Assembly: GCF_002020135.1 (NCBI RefSeq)
Contig: NZ_MPZS01000002.1
Span: forward strand, 620,001 to 684,000
DNA length: 64,000 nt
Direction of reading: 5' to 3'
Origin: Thioclava marina
GTDB taxonomy: Bacteria; Pseudomonadota; Alphaproteobacteria; Rhodobacterales; Rhodobacteraceae
Each line of letters starts with the position of its first letter. Within the stretch, counting starts at the first letter, position 1. The position numbers and the translations under genes were made by a program. The notes under the pieces are model-generated. The model was not told the origin of the DNA. It worked only from the letters and a program-made list of their open reading frames with translations, and did not search any database. Shown in pieces: positions 28,042 to 36,290 of this stretch.

Positions 28042-28399
28042 TGCATTCTGGGCCAAGAAAAAAAGGGGTGCGAGCGGGCAACACCCCGTTCATGCGTCGC
28101 AGTTTGCGAAAATACGGAGGTCTGAATTTCGCCTGCGTAACCGATGAGCCGCAGAAAACGGCTGGCCCGGACGACAGGCCAGCTCACGCCGTATCACGCG
28201 TCTGTGCGTTAATTTCAAGGCTTTCTCAGTGCACAGGGATCGCGTCGCGACCGGATCGGAAACTTGTTTTTCGAAGGTCACCCTTCTGTCACAAACCTTT
28301 TCAACCTGCGAAGGTCATGGCCCGAACGCCGTCGAGGGCCGAGGCGTAAAAATTGCCCTAAGGTAAAGAAAGTGATCAAAACTCGCGCCGTGACCGCGC
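28042..28399. other. Non-coding gap between the GAPDH 3' end and the TPS promoter
   Basis: No supported gene. It holds a perfect 7-bp inverted repeat GCTGGCC/GGCCAGC with a 9-base loop (28161-28183) but no T-run, and a small palindrome TCGCG-T-CGCGA near 28244. The 60 bases after the gap stop codon are relatively AT-rich. A GAPDH terminator is expected here but I see no clear one. Confidence 0.4.
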
Positions 28400-29386
28400 T
28401 CAGTTCATCCGAAGCGCCATATCGAGCATGCGATTGGAGAACCCCCACTCGTTGTCATACCAGCCAAATACTCGAATCAAACCGTGATTGGTCGCACGCG
28501 TTTCCGGCAGCGCCATCACGACGCTTTCGGGCCGCGCGCGCAGATCCGTCGAGACGAGCGGGCGCTCGGTGACACCGATCACCGCACCGGGCGCCGCCGC
28601 CGCTTCGCGCAGCACCGCGTTGACCGCCTCGACCGATGCGGGACGCGCGACCGTCACCGCGAGATCCACCGCCGAGACGGAGGCGGTGGGCACACGCACC
28701 GCCTGCGCGATCAACCGGCCTGCAAGATCGGGCAGTACCTCTTCCATGAGGCGGCCCGCCGATGTCGTCGTCGGCACCATCGAGAGCGCCGCAGCGCGCG
28801 AGCGCTCCATCGGGCCGCGCGGTTTGTCGACCGTGGGCTGCGAACCCGTATAGCAATGCACCGTCGTCATCGAGCCGGTCACGATGCCGAATGCCGCATC
28901 GAGCAGCCGCGCGAGCGGCGCCAGCGCATTCGTCGTGCAGCTCGCATTCGAGACGATCTTCTGCCCGTTGAGCGCCGCGTCATTGGCCCCAAGTACGACC
29001 GTGATCTCCGCCGCTTTCGATGGCCCCGAGACCAGCACCCGCGCCGCCCCCGCGGCCAGCCCTTGCCCTGCGATCTCCGCGCTGTCGGCGCGCCCCGTAC
29101 ATTCCATCACCAGATCGACGCCCGCCAAATCAAAAGACGAGATATCGGAGGCGCGATGGAGCGCGATGCGCCGCCCGTTCACCACGAGCGCGCCATCTTC
29201 AAGGCTCACCGTCCCGCGCCACGGACCGAAGACGCTGTCATATTCGAAGAGATAGGCGAGCATCTCGGGTGCTTCGATATCGTTGACGCCCGTGATCTCG
29301 AGCCCCGGCCAGCGCTCGGGCGCCTCCGCCCAAGCCCGCAGGACCGAACGTCCGATCCGCCCGAAACCGTTGATGAAAACACGCAT
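28400..29386 (-). CDS. gap: Type I glyceraldehyde-3-phosphate dehydrogenase family protein
   Basis: A 328-residue NAD-dependent GAPDH-type enzyme of central carbon metabolism. The N-terminal GFGRIGRSVLRAW is the Rossmann nucleotide-binding loop; Asn35-Asp36 in GVNDIEAP is typical of NAD preference. Catalytic Cys150 (SNASCTTNALAP) and His177 (TTVHCYT) are present, and the C terminus WYDNEWGFSNRM is canonical. The region PRGPMERSRAAALSMVPTT differs from the usual 'DLRRARAAA-x-NIIPSSTGAA' sequence, so this may be a second, specialised paralogue. Monocistronic by context; a second gap elsewhere in the genome cannot be checked. Confidence 0.9.
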   Translation of the reverse strand: MRVFINGFGRIGRSVLRAWAEAPERWPGLEITGVNDIEAPEMLAYLFEYDSVFGPWRGTVSLEDGALVVNGRRIALHRASDISSFDLAGVDLVMECTGRADSAEIAGQGLAAGAARVLVSGPSKAAEITVVLGANDAALNGQKIVSNASCTTNALAPLARLLDAAFGIVTGSMTTVHCYTGSQPTVDKPRGPMERSRAAALSMVPTTTSAGRLMEEVLPDLAGRLIAQAVRVPTASVSAVDLAVTVARPASVEAVNAVLREAAAAPGAVIGVTERPLVSTDLRARPESVVMALPETRATNHGLIRVFGWYDNEWGFSNRMLDMALRMN

Positions 29387-29469
29387 CGCGCACCTCCTGC
29401 TTCGCCCTTACCCCCGCGCGGGGCAAAGGGGAAGCGCGCGATTGTCACCGATACGGGCCCGCCTGGTCC

Positions 29470-30561
29470 TCAGGCGGCGATTTCGCGCACCGTGATCTCG
29501 TAGGTGAAGCTCGCCGGGTCGAGACTGTCGCGCCGCACCCCGTCCAGCTCCGCCTGCGGATACATCAGGTAGGGAACCTTGGGCCCATCCGAGCCGGGCA
29601 GCGTCACGTCATGCGCATAGTTATAGGCCACCCAGTTGCCTTCCCACGCCCCGAACAGAGCGCGGCGCACATCGACCACTTTCGGATCGTCGAGCTTGAG
29701 ATTTCCGGGCGGTTCTTCGAGCATCACCTTGCGCACATCGGCGGGGTCCACCGGCACCCAGCCATGCGCGTCGAGGTAGACCTCGGCGCGGCAATGCTGG
29801 GCCTTGGTGATATCGGCCAACTTCGCACCGAGGCTCTTGTAACCGAACCGCGAAGGCGCGACGCGCAGGCCATAGACATCGCGCGCCGGAAGCCCTGCCG
29901 CCCGCGCCAGCCCTACGAAGAGCGCGTTGAGATCGGCGCATTTGCCACTCAGATCGCCCATCGTCAGCATCGAAGCGATATCGCCCAGACCGCAGCCCCG
30001 TGTCTTCGGGTTGCGCGCAGTGTTCTCGACGATCCATTCATAGATCGCGCGCGCCTTCTCGAGATCGCCGCGCTTGCCACGGGTGATCTCGTCGGCGGTC
30101 TCACGCACGATCCCGTCGGTCGGCAGCAGATCGGTCGGCGCGAGGTAACGCGCGCGTTCGTCCGCGCTCAGCGGAGTGACCTCCTGCGCCGCGTCGAGAT
30201 CGACGACGAAATCCTGCGTCGAGGCGATGGCGACGAGCACCAGTTCGCGCGGAGCGTCGGACGGGCCCCAGACCGCATGAAGCATGCGTGTACCCTTTTC
30301 GGGGTCGACCACCAGTTCGGTGCTTTGCGCCCCGCTCGTCCAGCTCGCCTCGCCCGGTTTCATCCAGCCCGCCTCATGGACCGACGGCACCGGCAACCAG
30401 AGCTGCGCGCCCTTGTCGCTTGCGGGGAGCGTGACCTTGGTGACCAGCTCGAACTTGCGCCAGCCCTCGGGCTTCGGCGTGAAGGCCGCCAGCGACATGC
30501 GCGGCATCATCATCATGCCCATCGCTGCCGCACCGCATTGCATCAGGTTGCGTCTGTTCAT
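29470..30561 (-). CDS. Exported transglutaminase-like (cysteine protease fold) protein
   Basis: A 363-residue protein. The N terminus MNRRNLMQCGAAAMG resembles a twin-arginine signal (RR then N-L-M), followed by hydrophobic residues, suggesting export of a folded protein. The transglutaminase core has Cys208 (LSGKCADLNALF), His256 (AQHCRAEVY) and Asp272 (WVPVDPAD), giving the Cys-His-Asp triad of the papain-like fold. The start at 30561 has GGAGG 7 bases upstream; the longer frame to 30750 would overlap the divergent acetyltransferase gene. Substrate unknown; members hydrolyse or remodel peptide and isopeptide bonds. Confidence 0.88.
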   Translation of the reverse strand: MNRRNLMQCGAAAMGMMMMPRMSLAAFTPKPEGWRKFELVTKVTLPASDKGAQLWLPVPSVHEAGWMKPGEASWTSGAQSTELVVDPEKGTRMLHAVWGPSDAPRELVLVAIASTQDFVVDLDAAQEVTPLSADERARYLAPTDLLPTDGIVRETADEITRGKRGDLEKARAIYEWIVENTARNPKTRGCGLGDIASMLTMGDLSGKCADLNALFVGLARAAGLPARDVYGLRVAPSRFGYKSLGAKLADITKAQHCRAEVYLDAHGWVPVDPADVRKVMLEEPPGNLKLDDPKVVDVRRALFGAWEGNWVAYNYAHDVTLPGSDGPKVPYLMYPQAELDGVRRDSLDPASFTYEITVREIAA

Positions 30562-30730
30562 CGCCTTGCCTCCGGCTGTGTCCGCGTTGGCGAAACTTCT
30601 AGGACCGCCACCGGCACACCACAACCTCGCACCCGCCGTGGCACGCAAAGAAATTTCTGCGATTGCGCTCGGCAGGCGCTGAACTATCTTGCCCCGGTCA
30701 TCGACGCGCCTGCACGAAGGATAGCCCGGC

Positions 30731-31198
30731 ATGAGCACCGACATCACCATCGCCCGCGAAACCCCGCTCGGCCCCGATCTGACCGAGCTTCACGCGCGTC
30801 ATACCGCTGCGATGCATGCCGACACCCCGCCCGGTTCGATCCACATGCTGCCCGCCGATGCGCTGGCCGCGCCCGAGATCGCCTTTTTCGTGATGCGCCG
30901 CGCAGGTACGCCCGTGGGGATGGGCGCCTTCAAGCGGATGTCGGCGCAGGAGGCCGAGATCAAGTCGATGCATGTGCTCTCGGAGCTGCGTGGACAGGGG
31001 CTCGCGCGGGTGATGCTCGATCACCTCATCAGCGAGGCCCGCGCCGAGGGGATCACCCGGCTCAGCCTGGAAACCGGAGCACAGGCCTCCTTCGAGGCGG
31101 CGCGTCAGCTCTACCTGCGCGCGGGCTTCACGGAATGCCCGCCCTTCGCCAGCTACCGCCCCGATCCCAACTCGGTCTTCCTGACACGCACGATCTGA
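30731..31198 (+). CDS. GNAT-family N-acetyltransferase
   Basis: A 155-residue acetyltransferase, one of the few plus-strand genes. The GNAT core is clear: AEIKSMHVLSELRGQGLARV (strand 4 and the acetyl-CoA loop), then LSLETGAQASFEAARQLYLR and AGFTECPPF at the end. The pattern resembles YsnE-type small acetyltransferases. It starts 170 bases from, and divergent to, the transglutaminase gene, with tRNA-Arg immediately downstream. Confidence 0.9.
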   Translation: MSTDITIARETPLGPDLTELHARHTAAMHADTPPGSIHMLPADALAAPEIAFFVMRRAGTPVGMGAFKRMSAQEAEIKSMHVLSELRGQGLARVMLDHLISEARAEGITRLSLETGAQASFEAARQLYLRAGFTECPPFASYRPDPNSVFLTRTI

Positions 31199-31239
31199 GC
31201 TTGCACGCCCGGGCGTGATCGCGCATTTAAGGGTCGCGC

Positions 31240-31316
31240 GGTCCCTTAGCTCAACTGGATAGAGCAGCTGACTTCTAATCAGCAGGTTGAGGGTTCGAGT
31301 CCTTCAGGGATCGCCA
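31240..31316 (+). tRNA. tRNA-Arg (TCT)
   Basis: Cloverleaf: acceptor GGTCCCT/AGGGATC (one G-T pair), D arm GCTC...GAGC, anticodon stem GCTGA/TCAGC with loop CTTCTAA (anticodon TCT), T stem GAGGG/CCTTC (one G-T pair) with loop TTCGAGT, discriminator G and encoded CCA. Confidence 0.97.
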
Positions 31317-31365
31317 GTTTTTTCCGACAGGCGCGAGCAGGCATATCCGCCCTCGCCCACCGTGT

Positions 31366-32334
31366 TCAGGCCCGAGCCGCAACCTGCTCGGCAATGATGC
31401 AGAGCAGCTCGAACATCACCGTCGCGCCGAGATAGGCCGTGCCCCCCGCGGAGTCGAAGGGCGGAGAGACCTCGACGAGATCGGCCCCGACGACCTTCAC
31501 ACCCTTCAGTTCGCGCACCACCTGCAAGGCCTGATAAGAGTTCGGCCCGCCGATCTCGGGCGTGCCGGTTCCCGGCGCGAAAGCGGGGTCGATGAAGTCG
31601 ATGTCATAGGAGATATAGGTGTCGCCCTGCCCGACGATCTCGCGCGCCTCCGCCATCACGTCTTCGACGCCGCGAGCGTGGAATTCCTCGATCGGGATCA
31701 CGCGGATGCCGACAGAGCGGGCGAAATCACGATCCTCCTGATCGTAGGTCGAACCGCGAATGCCGATTTGGCAGACCCGCTTGGGATCGAGCAGGCCTTC
31801 CTCGACCGCGCGGCGGAAGGGCGTGCCATGGGTGTACATCATCCCGTTGAAGTAGGAATGGAAGAGGTCGGTATGGCTGTCGAAATGGATCATGCCCACC
31901 GGCGCTTTTGCCGCCACCGCGCGCAGAACCGGCAGTGAGGTCAGGTGATCTCCGCCTGCCGTCAGCGGCACGATTCCGGCCTCGAGAACGCGCGTGTAAA
32001 ACCGCGTGATCCGGCCCATCGCATCCTGAATATCGGCGGGATTGGGCGAGACATCCCCGAGATCTGCGCAGTTCGCCAACTCGAAGGGGCGCACACGGGT
32101 CGCTCCGTTCTCGGCGCGCAACATCGAGGACATGTCACGAAGCTGGCGCGGCCCGTGACGCGGGCCGGGACGGTTCGTGGTACCGCTATCCCACGGCACG
32201 CCGATCAGGCCGATCTGCACCTCGGAGAGGCGCGCGTCGTCGAGCCCGACATGGGGCAGGCGCATGAAGGTCGGGATACCGGCGTAACGCGGCATCTCCA
32301 TTGCGGAAACGGGGAGGAAGAAGGGATCGTTCAT
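31366..32334 (-). CDS. Agmatinase/guanidinobutyrase-like ureohydrolase
   Basis: A 322-residue enzyme of the arginase/agmatinase family, which hydrolyses a guanidino group to urea and an amine using two Mn ions. All ligand motifs are seen: His130 in AGGDH, Asp152/His154/Asp156 in FDSHTD (Ser replaces the usual Ala), and Asp244/Asp246 in SYDIDFIDPAFAPGTGTPE. The segment MYTHGTPFRRAVEEGLLDP resembles guanidinobutyrase and guanidinopropionase (GbuA/GpuA) more than arginase. It is the last gene of the ABC-transporter / creatininase / SDR operon, which suggests its substrate is a guanidino acid produced by the upstream enzymes. The exact substrate is not deducible. Confidence 0.9.
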   Translation of the reverse strand: MNDPFFLPVSAMEMPRYAGIPTFMRLPHVGLDDARLSEVQIGLIGVPWDSGTTNRPGPRHGPRQLRDMSSMLRAENGATRVRPFELANCADLGDVSPNPADIQDAMGRITRFYTRVLEAGIVPLTAGGDHLTSLPVLRAVAAKAPVGMIHFDSHTDLFHSYFNGMMYTHGTPFRRAVEEGLLDPKRVCQIGIRGSTYDQEDRDFARSVGIRVIPIEEFHARGVEDVMAEAREIVGQGDTYISYDIDFIDPAFAPGTGTPEIGGPNSYQALQVVRELKGVKVVGADLVEVSPPFDSAGGTAYLGATVMFELLCIIAEQVAARA

Positions 32335-32343
32335 CGTGGGTCC

Positions 32344-33090
32344 TCAGGTCATCGCGCTGCCGCCATTCACGCCGAAGACCTGCCCGGTGATGAACCCGGC
32401 GCCGGGTCCGGCGAGAAAGACCGCCATCGCTGCTATTTCCTCGGGCGCTCCAAAGCGTCCGAGTGGGGTGTCGAGATCCTTGGCCAAGGCCTCGGGGCTC
32501 ATGTTCTCGGGGCTCGTCATGTCGGTCACGGTCGAGCCCGGTGCGATCGCGTTCACGAGGATCGCGGGCGCAAGCTCGCGCGCGAGCGAGCGGGTCAGGC
32601 TGACCACGCCCCCCTTGGAGGCGGCATAGGCCGAGAGCCCCTCGCGGCCCAGATGCGCCAGATCCGAGGCGATGGTGATGATCCGCCCGGCCTTGGTCTT
32701 GGCCGCGCTCATCCGGCGCGCCGCCTCGCGCGTGGTCAGGAAACTGCCGCGCAGGTTCACCGCGATCACCCGGTCAAACTGCTCGACCGGCATCTCGGTG
32801 ATCGGGGCTTCGCGCAAGATACCCGCATTGGCCACGACGATATCGGGGGAACCAAGGCGTTCCTCCACCGCATCGAAAAACGCGACCACATCGGCCTCGA
32901 CAGACACATCGGCCGTGAAGGCGAAGGCAGGTCCGAGGGCTGAAAGCTCGGCCTCGGCGCGGCCCGCACGCGGATCGCCCGGATGGCAGATCGCCACGCG
33001 CGCGCCCTCGGCCGCGAGCGCCTTGGCGATCGCAAAACCGATGCCGCGCGTGCCTCCGGTGACGAGAGCGGTCTTTCCCGAAAGCGTCAT
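32344..33090 (-). CDS. Short-chain dehydrogenase/reductase (SDR)
   Basis: A 248-residue classical SDR. It has TGGTRGIGFAIA (nucleotide loop), the strand-4 motif VVANAGI in place of NNAG, and the catalytic Ser and Tyr-x-x-x-Lys (IASDLAHLG...YAASKGG). The C terminus FITGQVFGVNGGSAM is typical. The ATG at 33090 overlaps the TGA of the preceding SDR gene (ATGA). Paired with a second SDR in the operon, it probably oxidises or reduces a hydroxyl/keto group of the pathway intermediate. Confidence 0.9.
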   Translation of the reverse strand: MTLSGKTALVTGGTRGIGFAIAKALAAEGARVAICHPGDPRAGRAEAELSALGPAFAFTADVSVEADVVAFFDAVEERLGSPDIVVANAGILREAPITEMPVEQFDRVIAVNLRGSFLTTREAARRMSAAKTKAGRIITIASDLAHLGREGLSAYAASKGGVVSLTRSLARELAPAILVNAIAPGSTVTDMTSPENMSPEALAKDLDTPLGRFGAPEEIAAMAVFLAGPGAGFITGQVFGVNGGSAMT

Positions 33091-33848
33091 TGCAGGATCT
33101 CTCCGCGGTCGATGGAAATGGCTTGCCCGGTGATATTGGCCGCCGCGTCCGAAGCGAGGAAGAGGTAAAGCCCCGCGACGTCCTTGGGCTCCATCAGTCC
33201 GCCGATGGATTGCGCCGCCATCACCTCGCCCAGAAGCTCGAACTCGGGTCGGCCGGTCGATCGCGACATCGCAGCAAGCGAGGCCATCGCCGCATCGGTT
33301 TTCACCCAGCCCGGGCAGACCGCGTTCACCGTGATCTCGCGCGGGCCAAGCTCGCGCGCCCAGGTGCGCGCCAGCCCGATCATCGCGTGTTTCGAGGCGG
33401 CATAGGCGGAAAACTCCGGCACCGAGGTCTTGCCCCAGATCGAGGAGGTCAGGATCACCCGCCCCCTGTCGCGGATGCGTGAGACCAGAGCGCGCGTCAC
33501 GTTCTGCGTGCCGGTGACATTGACCGAGATCACCCGCTCGAAAGTCTCGTCGGTCGCGGGTGTGGGACCGTTGAGCGGCGTCGGGCGTTCCATCCCGGCA
33601 TTGTTCACCAGCACGTCGAGGCTCTCGATACCCAAGAGCGCATCGGCCAGCGCGGCTCGATCGGAGATGTCGCACAGGATCGGGGTCGCGCCGAGCGCGC
33701 TGGCCGCCGCAAAGACCTCTTCACTCTCGGCCAGGATCGTCAGATCGGCTCCGGCCTTCGCGAAGCCTTCTGCGATGCCGTAGCCAATGCCTCGGCTCGC
33801 CCCGGTGACCAGCACGCGCGTGCCGCTGTAATCGAAAGAGGCGCGCAT
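33087..33848 (-). CDS. Short-chain dehydrogenase/reductase (SDR)
   Basis: A 253-residue classical SDR: TGASRGIGYGIAEGF, LVNNAGMERPTP, catalytic Ser in ILTSSIWGK and YAASKHAMIG, then VNAVCPGWVKTD and ITGQAISIDRG. A Met/Ala/Ser-rich lid (AMASLAAMSRSTG) follows the PGWVKT motif. The ATG at 33848 overlaps the creatininase stop (TGATG). About one-third identical by eye to the next SDR in the operon, so the two are distinct enzymes rather than a recent duplication. Confidence 0.9.
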   Translation of the reverse strand: MRASFDYSGTRVLVTGASRGIGYGIAEGFAKAGADLTILAESEEVFAAASALGATPILCDISDRAALADALLGIESLDVLVNNAGMERPTPLNGPTPATDETFERVISVNVTGTQNVTRALVSRIRDRGRVILTSSIWGKTSVPEFSAYAASKHAMIGLARTWARELGPREITVNAVCPGWVKTDAAMASLAAMSRSTGRPEFELLGEVMAAQSIGGLMEPKDVAGLYLFLASDAAANITGQAISIDRGEILQ

Positions 33849-34627
33849 CAGCCGAGCTCGTAGAATTCGTGTTTCACGGCGGCCGAGATGTCGCGCAGAT
33901 ATTGCGAGGCGATCAGCGCGCCTTTCTCGGGGCTGGCGCCCTTGGCCGAGATCAGCGAGCCCTCTTTCGCGACCCACTCGCGACGCGGCGGCCAGGTGTC
34001 GTAGCAGGGCGCATCGGCGGGTGCGTTGTCGGGTACCTTGTCGAAGAGCACCAGATCGGGGCGGTAATGCATCATCAGCGAGGTCTCGAGCACGGCGGCA
34101 TGTTCCAGCTCGATCCCCGGGTAGCCGTCGGGGAAAACCTGCCCGAGCGTCTCTTCGGTCAGGAACTCCCAATGTTGGAGACACATCACCCGCACGCCCT
34201 TGTCACCGACCTCGCGCATCGCGAGGTCGATCCCCTCGTTGAGGAACCAGAGGTTCTCGTAATTGCCGTCGAGTACGCAGATCCGGCGTGCGCCATGGCG
34301 CACGAGTTCGCGGATGATATCGCGGATGATGCTGCTCAGCGTCTGCCCGTCGAGCCCGGTCGAGCCGGGAAAGAACGGCCCGCCTGCCGAGCGCGTCATC
34401 GACTTGTAGCCATAGGTGACGGGCGCCGCGACCACGCCGCCCACCGCCTCGGCCACATCCTTCGCGATCGCCGAGGGCACGAGATAGTCGAGCCCCATCG
34501 GCAAATGCGGCCCGTGCTGCTCGAGCGCGCCAGTGGGAATGAAGACGACCGGGTTCGATTTCAACGCCTCGGCATATTCGGGCCAGGTCATTTCCGGCAT
34601 CACATGGGTGCGCATCGTCTTGCTCAT
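33848..34627 (-). CDS. Creatininase-family amidohydrolase (creatinine-amidohydrolase-like) with altered metal ligand
   Basis: A 259-residue protein aligning along its length with Pseudomonas creatininase, a dinuclear-metal enzyme that opens the creatinine ring to creatine. Shared features recalled from that protein are GALEQHGPH (Glu36, His38), Asp47, YGYKS, FPGSTGLDGQTL, RELVRHGARR, WEF, EHAAVLETSLM and SAKGASPEKG. The expected metal ligand His in 'NGHYEN' is replaced by Asn122 (DGNYENLWF); Glu124 is kept. This could shift metal choice or substrate. The ATG overlaps the stop of the ABC ATPase gene (ATGA). I infer hydrolysis of a cyclic amide (lactam, hydantoin-like or creatinine-like) imported by the transporter. 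It could instead act on another cyclic amide such as those handled by IolN-type members. Confidence 0.82.
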   Translation of the reverse strand: MSKTMRTHVMPEMTWPEYAEALKSNPVVFIPTGALEQHGPHLPMGLDYLVPSAIAKDVAEAVGGVVAAPVTYGYKSMTRSAGGPFFPGSTGLDGQTLSSIIRDIIRELVRHGARRICVLDGNYENLWFLNEGIDLAMREVGDKGVRVMCLQHWEFLTEETLGQVFPDGYPGIELEHAAVLETSLMMHYRPDLVLFDKVPDNAPADAPCYDTWPPRREWVAKEGSLISAKGASPEKGALIASQYLRDISAAVKHEFYELG

Positions 34628-35412
34628 TCGTGTTGTCCTTCTTCGCGCATCAGGCGCATGATCTTGCGTTCCAGCTCGGCATAGCCGGGCGTCTGAACCA
34701 GCTCTTCCTTGGAGCGGATACGGCCACCGGATTTGAAGGCGGGGATGATCTCTTCCTTCACCCGGCCGGGATGGGCGGAGAGAAAGACGATCTTGTCGGC
34801 AAGGAAGATCGCCTCCTCGATGTCATGGGTGACGATGATCATGCCGGTCTGGGCCTGTTCGGCCACGTCGATCATCAGTTCCTGCATCTGCCAGCGGGTC
34901 TCGGCATCGAGAGCGCCGAAGGGCTCGTCCATCAGCAGAAGTTCGGGCCCGTTGGCGAGCGTACGCGCAATGGCAACGCGCTGGCGCATTCCGCCCGAGA
35001 GCTGGGAGGGATAGGCGTCGAGGAATTTCGACAGGCCCACGAGACGGATGAAATGCTCCGCCCGCTCGCGCCGTTCGGCGGCGGGCACGCCGTTGATCTT
35101 CATGCCGAACTCGACATTGCGGCGCACCGAAAGCCAGTCGAAGGAGGTATAGGCCTGAAAGACCATCCCGCGGTCGCGCCCGGGGCCGGTGACCGGCGTC
35201 TCTCCCAGGGTGATCGCGCCACCCGTCGGCGTCTCAAGCCCCGCGATCATCCGCAGCACCGTCGATTTGCCGCAGCCCGAGGGACCGAGCAGGACCACGA
35301 TCGAATTGCGCTCGACCTCGAAGGAGACCTTGTCGACGGCGGTCAGTTCCCGCCCCTTCGCAAGCGCGAAGGTCTTGGAGACCTCATCGAGATGAAGAAC
35401 AGCCGAGCTCAT
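34624..35412 (-). CDS. ABC transporter ATP-binding protein (SsuB/TauB/NrtD type)
   Basis: A 262-residue ATPase of the nitrate/sulfonate/taurine subfamily. Walker A is GPSGCGKST, the Q-loop VFQAYTSFDWLSV, the signature LSGGMRQRVAIARTLA, Walker B LLLMDEPFGALDAET, and the switch His is in IVTHDIEEAIFLAD. The Phe-Asp-Trp-Leu stretch after the Q-loop is common in this subfamily. It overlaps the permease stop (TGATG) and the creatininase start (ATGA), so it is tightly coupled. Confidence 0.93.
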   Translation of the reverse strand: MSSAVLHLDEVSKTFALAKGRELTAVDKVSFEVERNSIVVLLGPSGCGKSTVLRMIAGLETPTGGAITLGETPVTGPGRDRGMVFQAYTSFDWLSVRRNVEFGMKINGVPAAERRERAEHFIRLVGLSKFLDAYPSQLSGGMRQRVAIARTLANGPELLLMDEPFGALDAETRWQMQELMIDVAEQAQTGMIIVTHDIEEAIFLADKIVFLSAHPGRVKEEIIPAFKSGGRIRSKEELVQTPGYAELERKIMRLMREEGQHE

Positions 35413-36224
35413 CAGCGTTTCTCCTGAAGATAGGGGAAGAGCCAGCGATGCGCGGCCTTGAAGAGCAGGTCGAACAGAAGACCCAGCGCCCCGATGACGA
35501 TGATCCCCGAGAGGATCTCGTCTGTCTTCAGGAAGCGCCGCGCACGCATCATCATCGCACCGATACCGGTGGTCGAGGCGACGATCTCGGCAATCACGAG
35601 ATAGGTCCAGGTCATCGCCAGCATCTGTCGCATTGCGGTGACGATCTCGGGCAGGACGGCGGGCAGCACCACGTTAAGCACCGTCACCTTGCGGTTCGCG
35701 CCCAGCGTCAGCGCGGTCTCGATCAGCTCTTTGCGCACGGTCTTCGTGTGATCCATCACCAGCGTGATCAGGAAGAACACCACCCCGAGGAACAGGAGCG
35801 CCAGTTTCGGCGCCTCGCCCGTGCCGAACCACATCAAGAGGATCGGGATGAAAGAGGGCGCGGGCAGGTAGCGCCAGGCCGAGACGAAGGGCGCGAAGAT
35901 CGCCTCGATGGCGGGAAAGGTTCCCATCATCACGCCCAGCGGGACCGAGAGCGCGCTCGCCATCGCGAAGGCCAGCACCACGCGCCAGACCGAGATTCCG
36001 ATATCGCCGATGAAGCCGCGATCGACGAAGAGGTTCCAGGTGGTCTCGAAGACCTGCACCGGCGAGGGCACGAGCAGCGGGTTCACCATGCCGCTCTCCG
36101 AGGCGATCAGCCAGATGCCGAAGAACAGCACCCAGATGGCGATGGCCGAGAGCACGGCCTGTCGGCGCGAAACGGGGCGCCGAACTTCGAGAAAACGCGG
36201 TTTATGCGGGCTGGGGTGACGCAT
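35412..36224 (-). CDS. ABC transporter permease (SsuC/TauC type)
   Basis: A 270-residue inner-membrane protein with about six hydrophobic segments, the first near residues 25-45 (AIAIWVLFFGIWLIASES). The EAA-type coupling motif ETALTLGANRKVTVLNVVLP lies in the C-terminal half. It matches BPD_transp_1 permeases of the nitrate/sulfonate/taurine transporter class. The long N terminus before the first helix is basic. Separated from the binding-protein gene by a hairpin-bearing spacer. Confidence 0.92.
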   Translation of the reverse strand: MRHPSPHKPRFLEVRRPVSRRQAVLSAIAIWVLFFGIWLIASESGMVNPLLVPSPVQVFETTWNLFVDRGFIGDIGISVWRVVLAFAMASALSVPLGVMMGTFPAIEAIFAPFVSAWRYLPAPSFIPILLMWFGTGEAPKLALLFLGVVFFLITLVMDHTKTVRKELIETALTLGANRKVTVLNVVLPAVLPEIVTAMRQMLAMTWTYLVIAEIVASTTGIGAMMMRARRFLKTDEILSGIIVIGALGLLFDLLFKAAHRWLFPYLQEKR

Positions 36225-36248
36225 GTCAGAGCCTGTCTTGATCAGATA

Positions 36249-36283
36249 CGGACGCCGCCCTTGGTGGGGATGGGCGACGTCCG
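36249..36283 (-). other. Intercistronic hairpin between binding protein and permease genes
   Basis: On the mRNA, a 12-bp stem (CGGACGTCGCCC with GGGCGGCGTCCG, one G-U pair) with an 11-base loop and no U-run. Such spacers commonly protect the upstream binding-protein message from 3' decay, raising its level over the membrane subunits; that role is inferred. Confidence 0.6.
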
Positions 36284-36290
36284 CAGGGGT

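Noticed and set aside
28161-28183. Terminator after gap
   Set aside because: The inverted repeat has a good stem but no T-run on either strand and lies far (over 200 bases) from the gap stop; kept only as a note.
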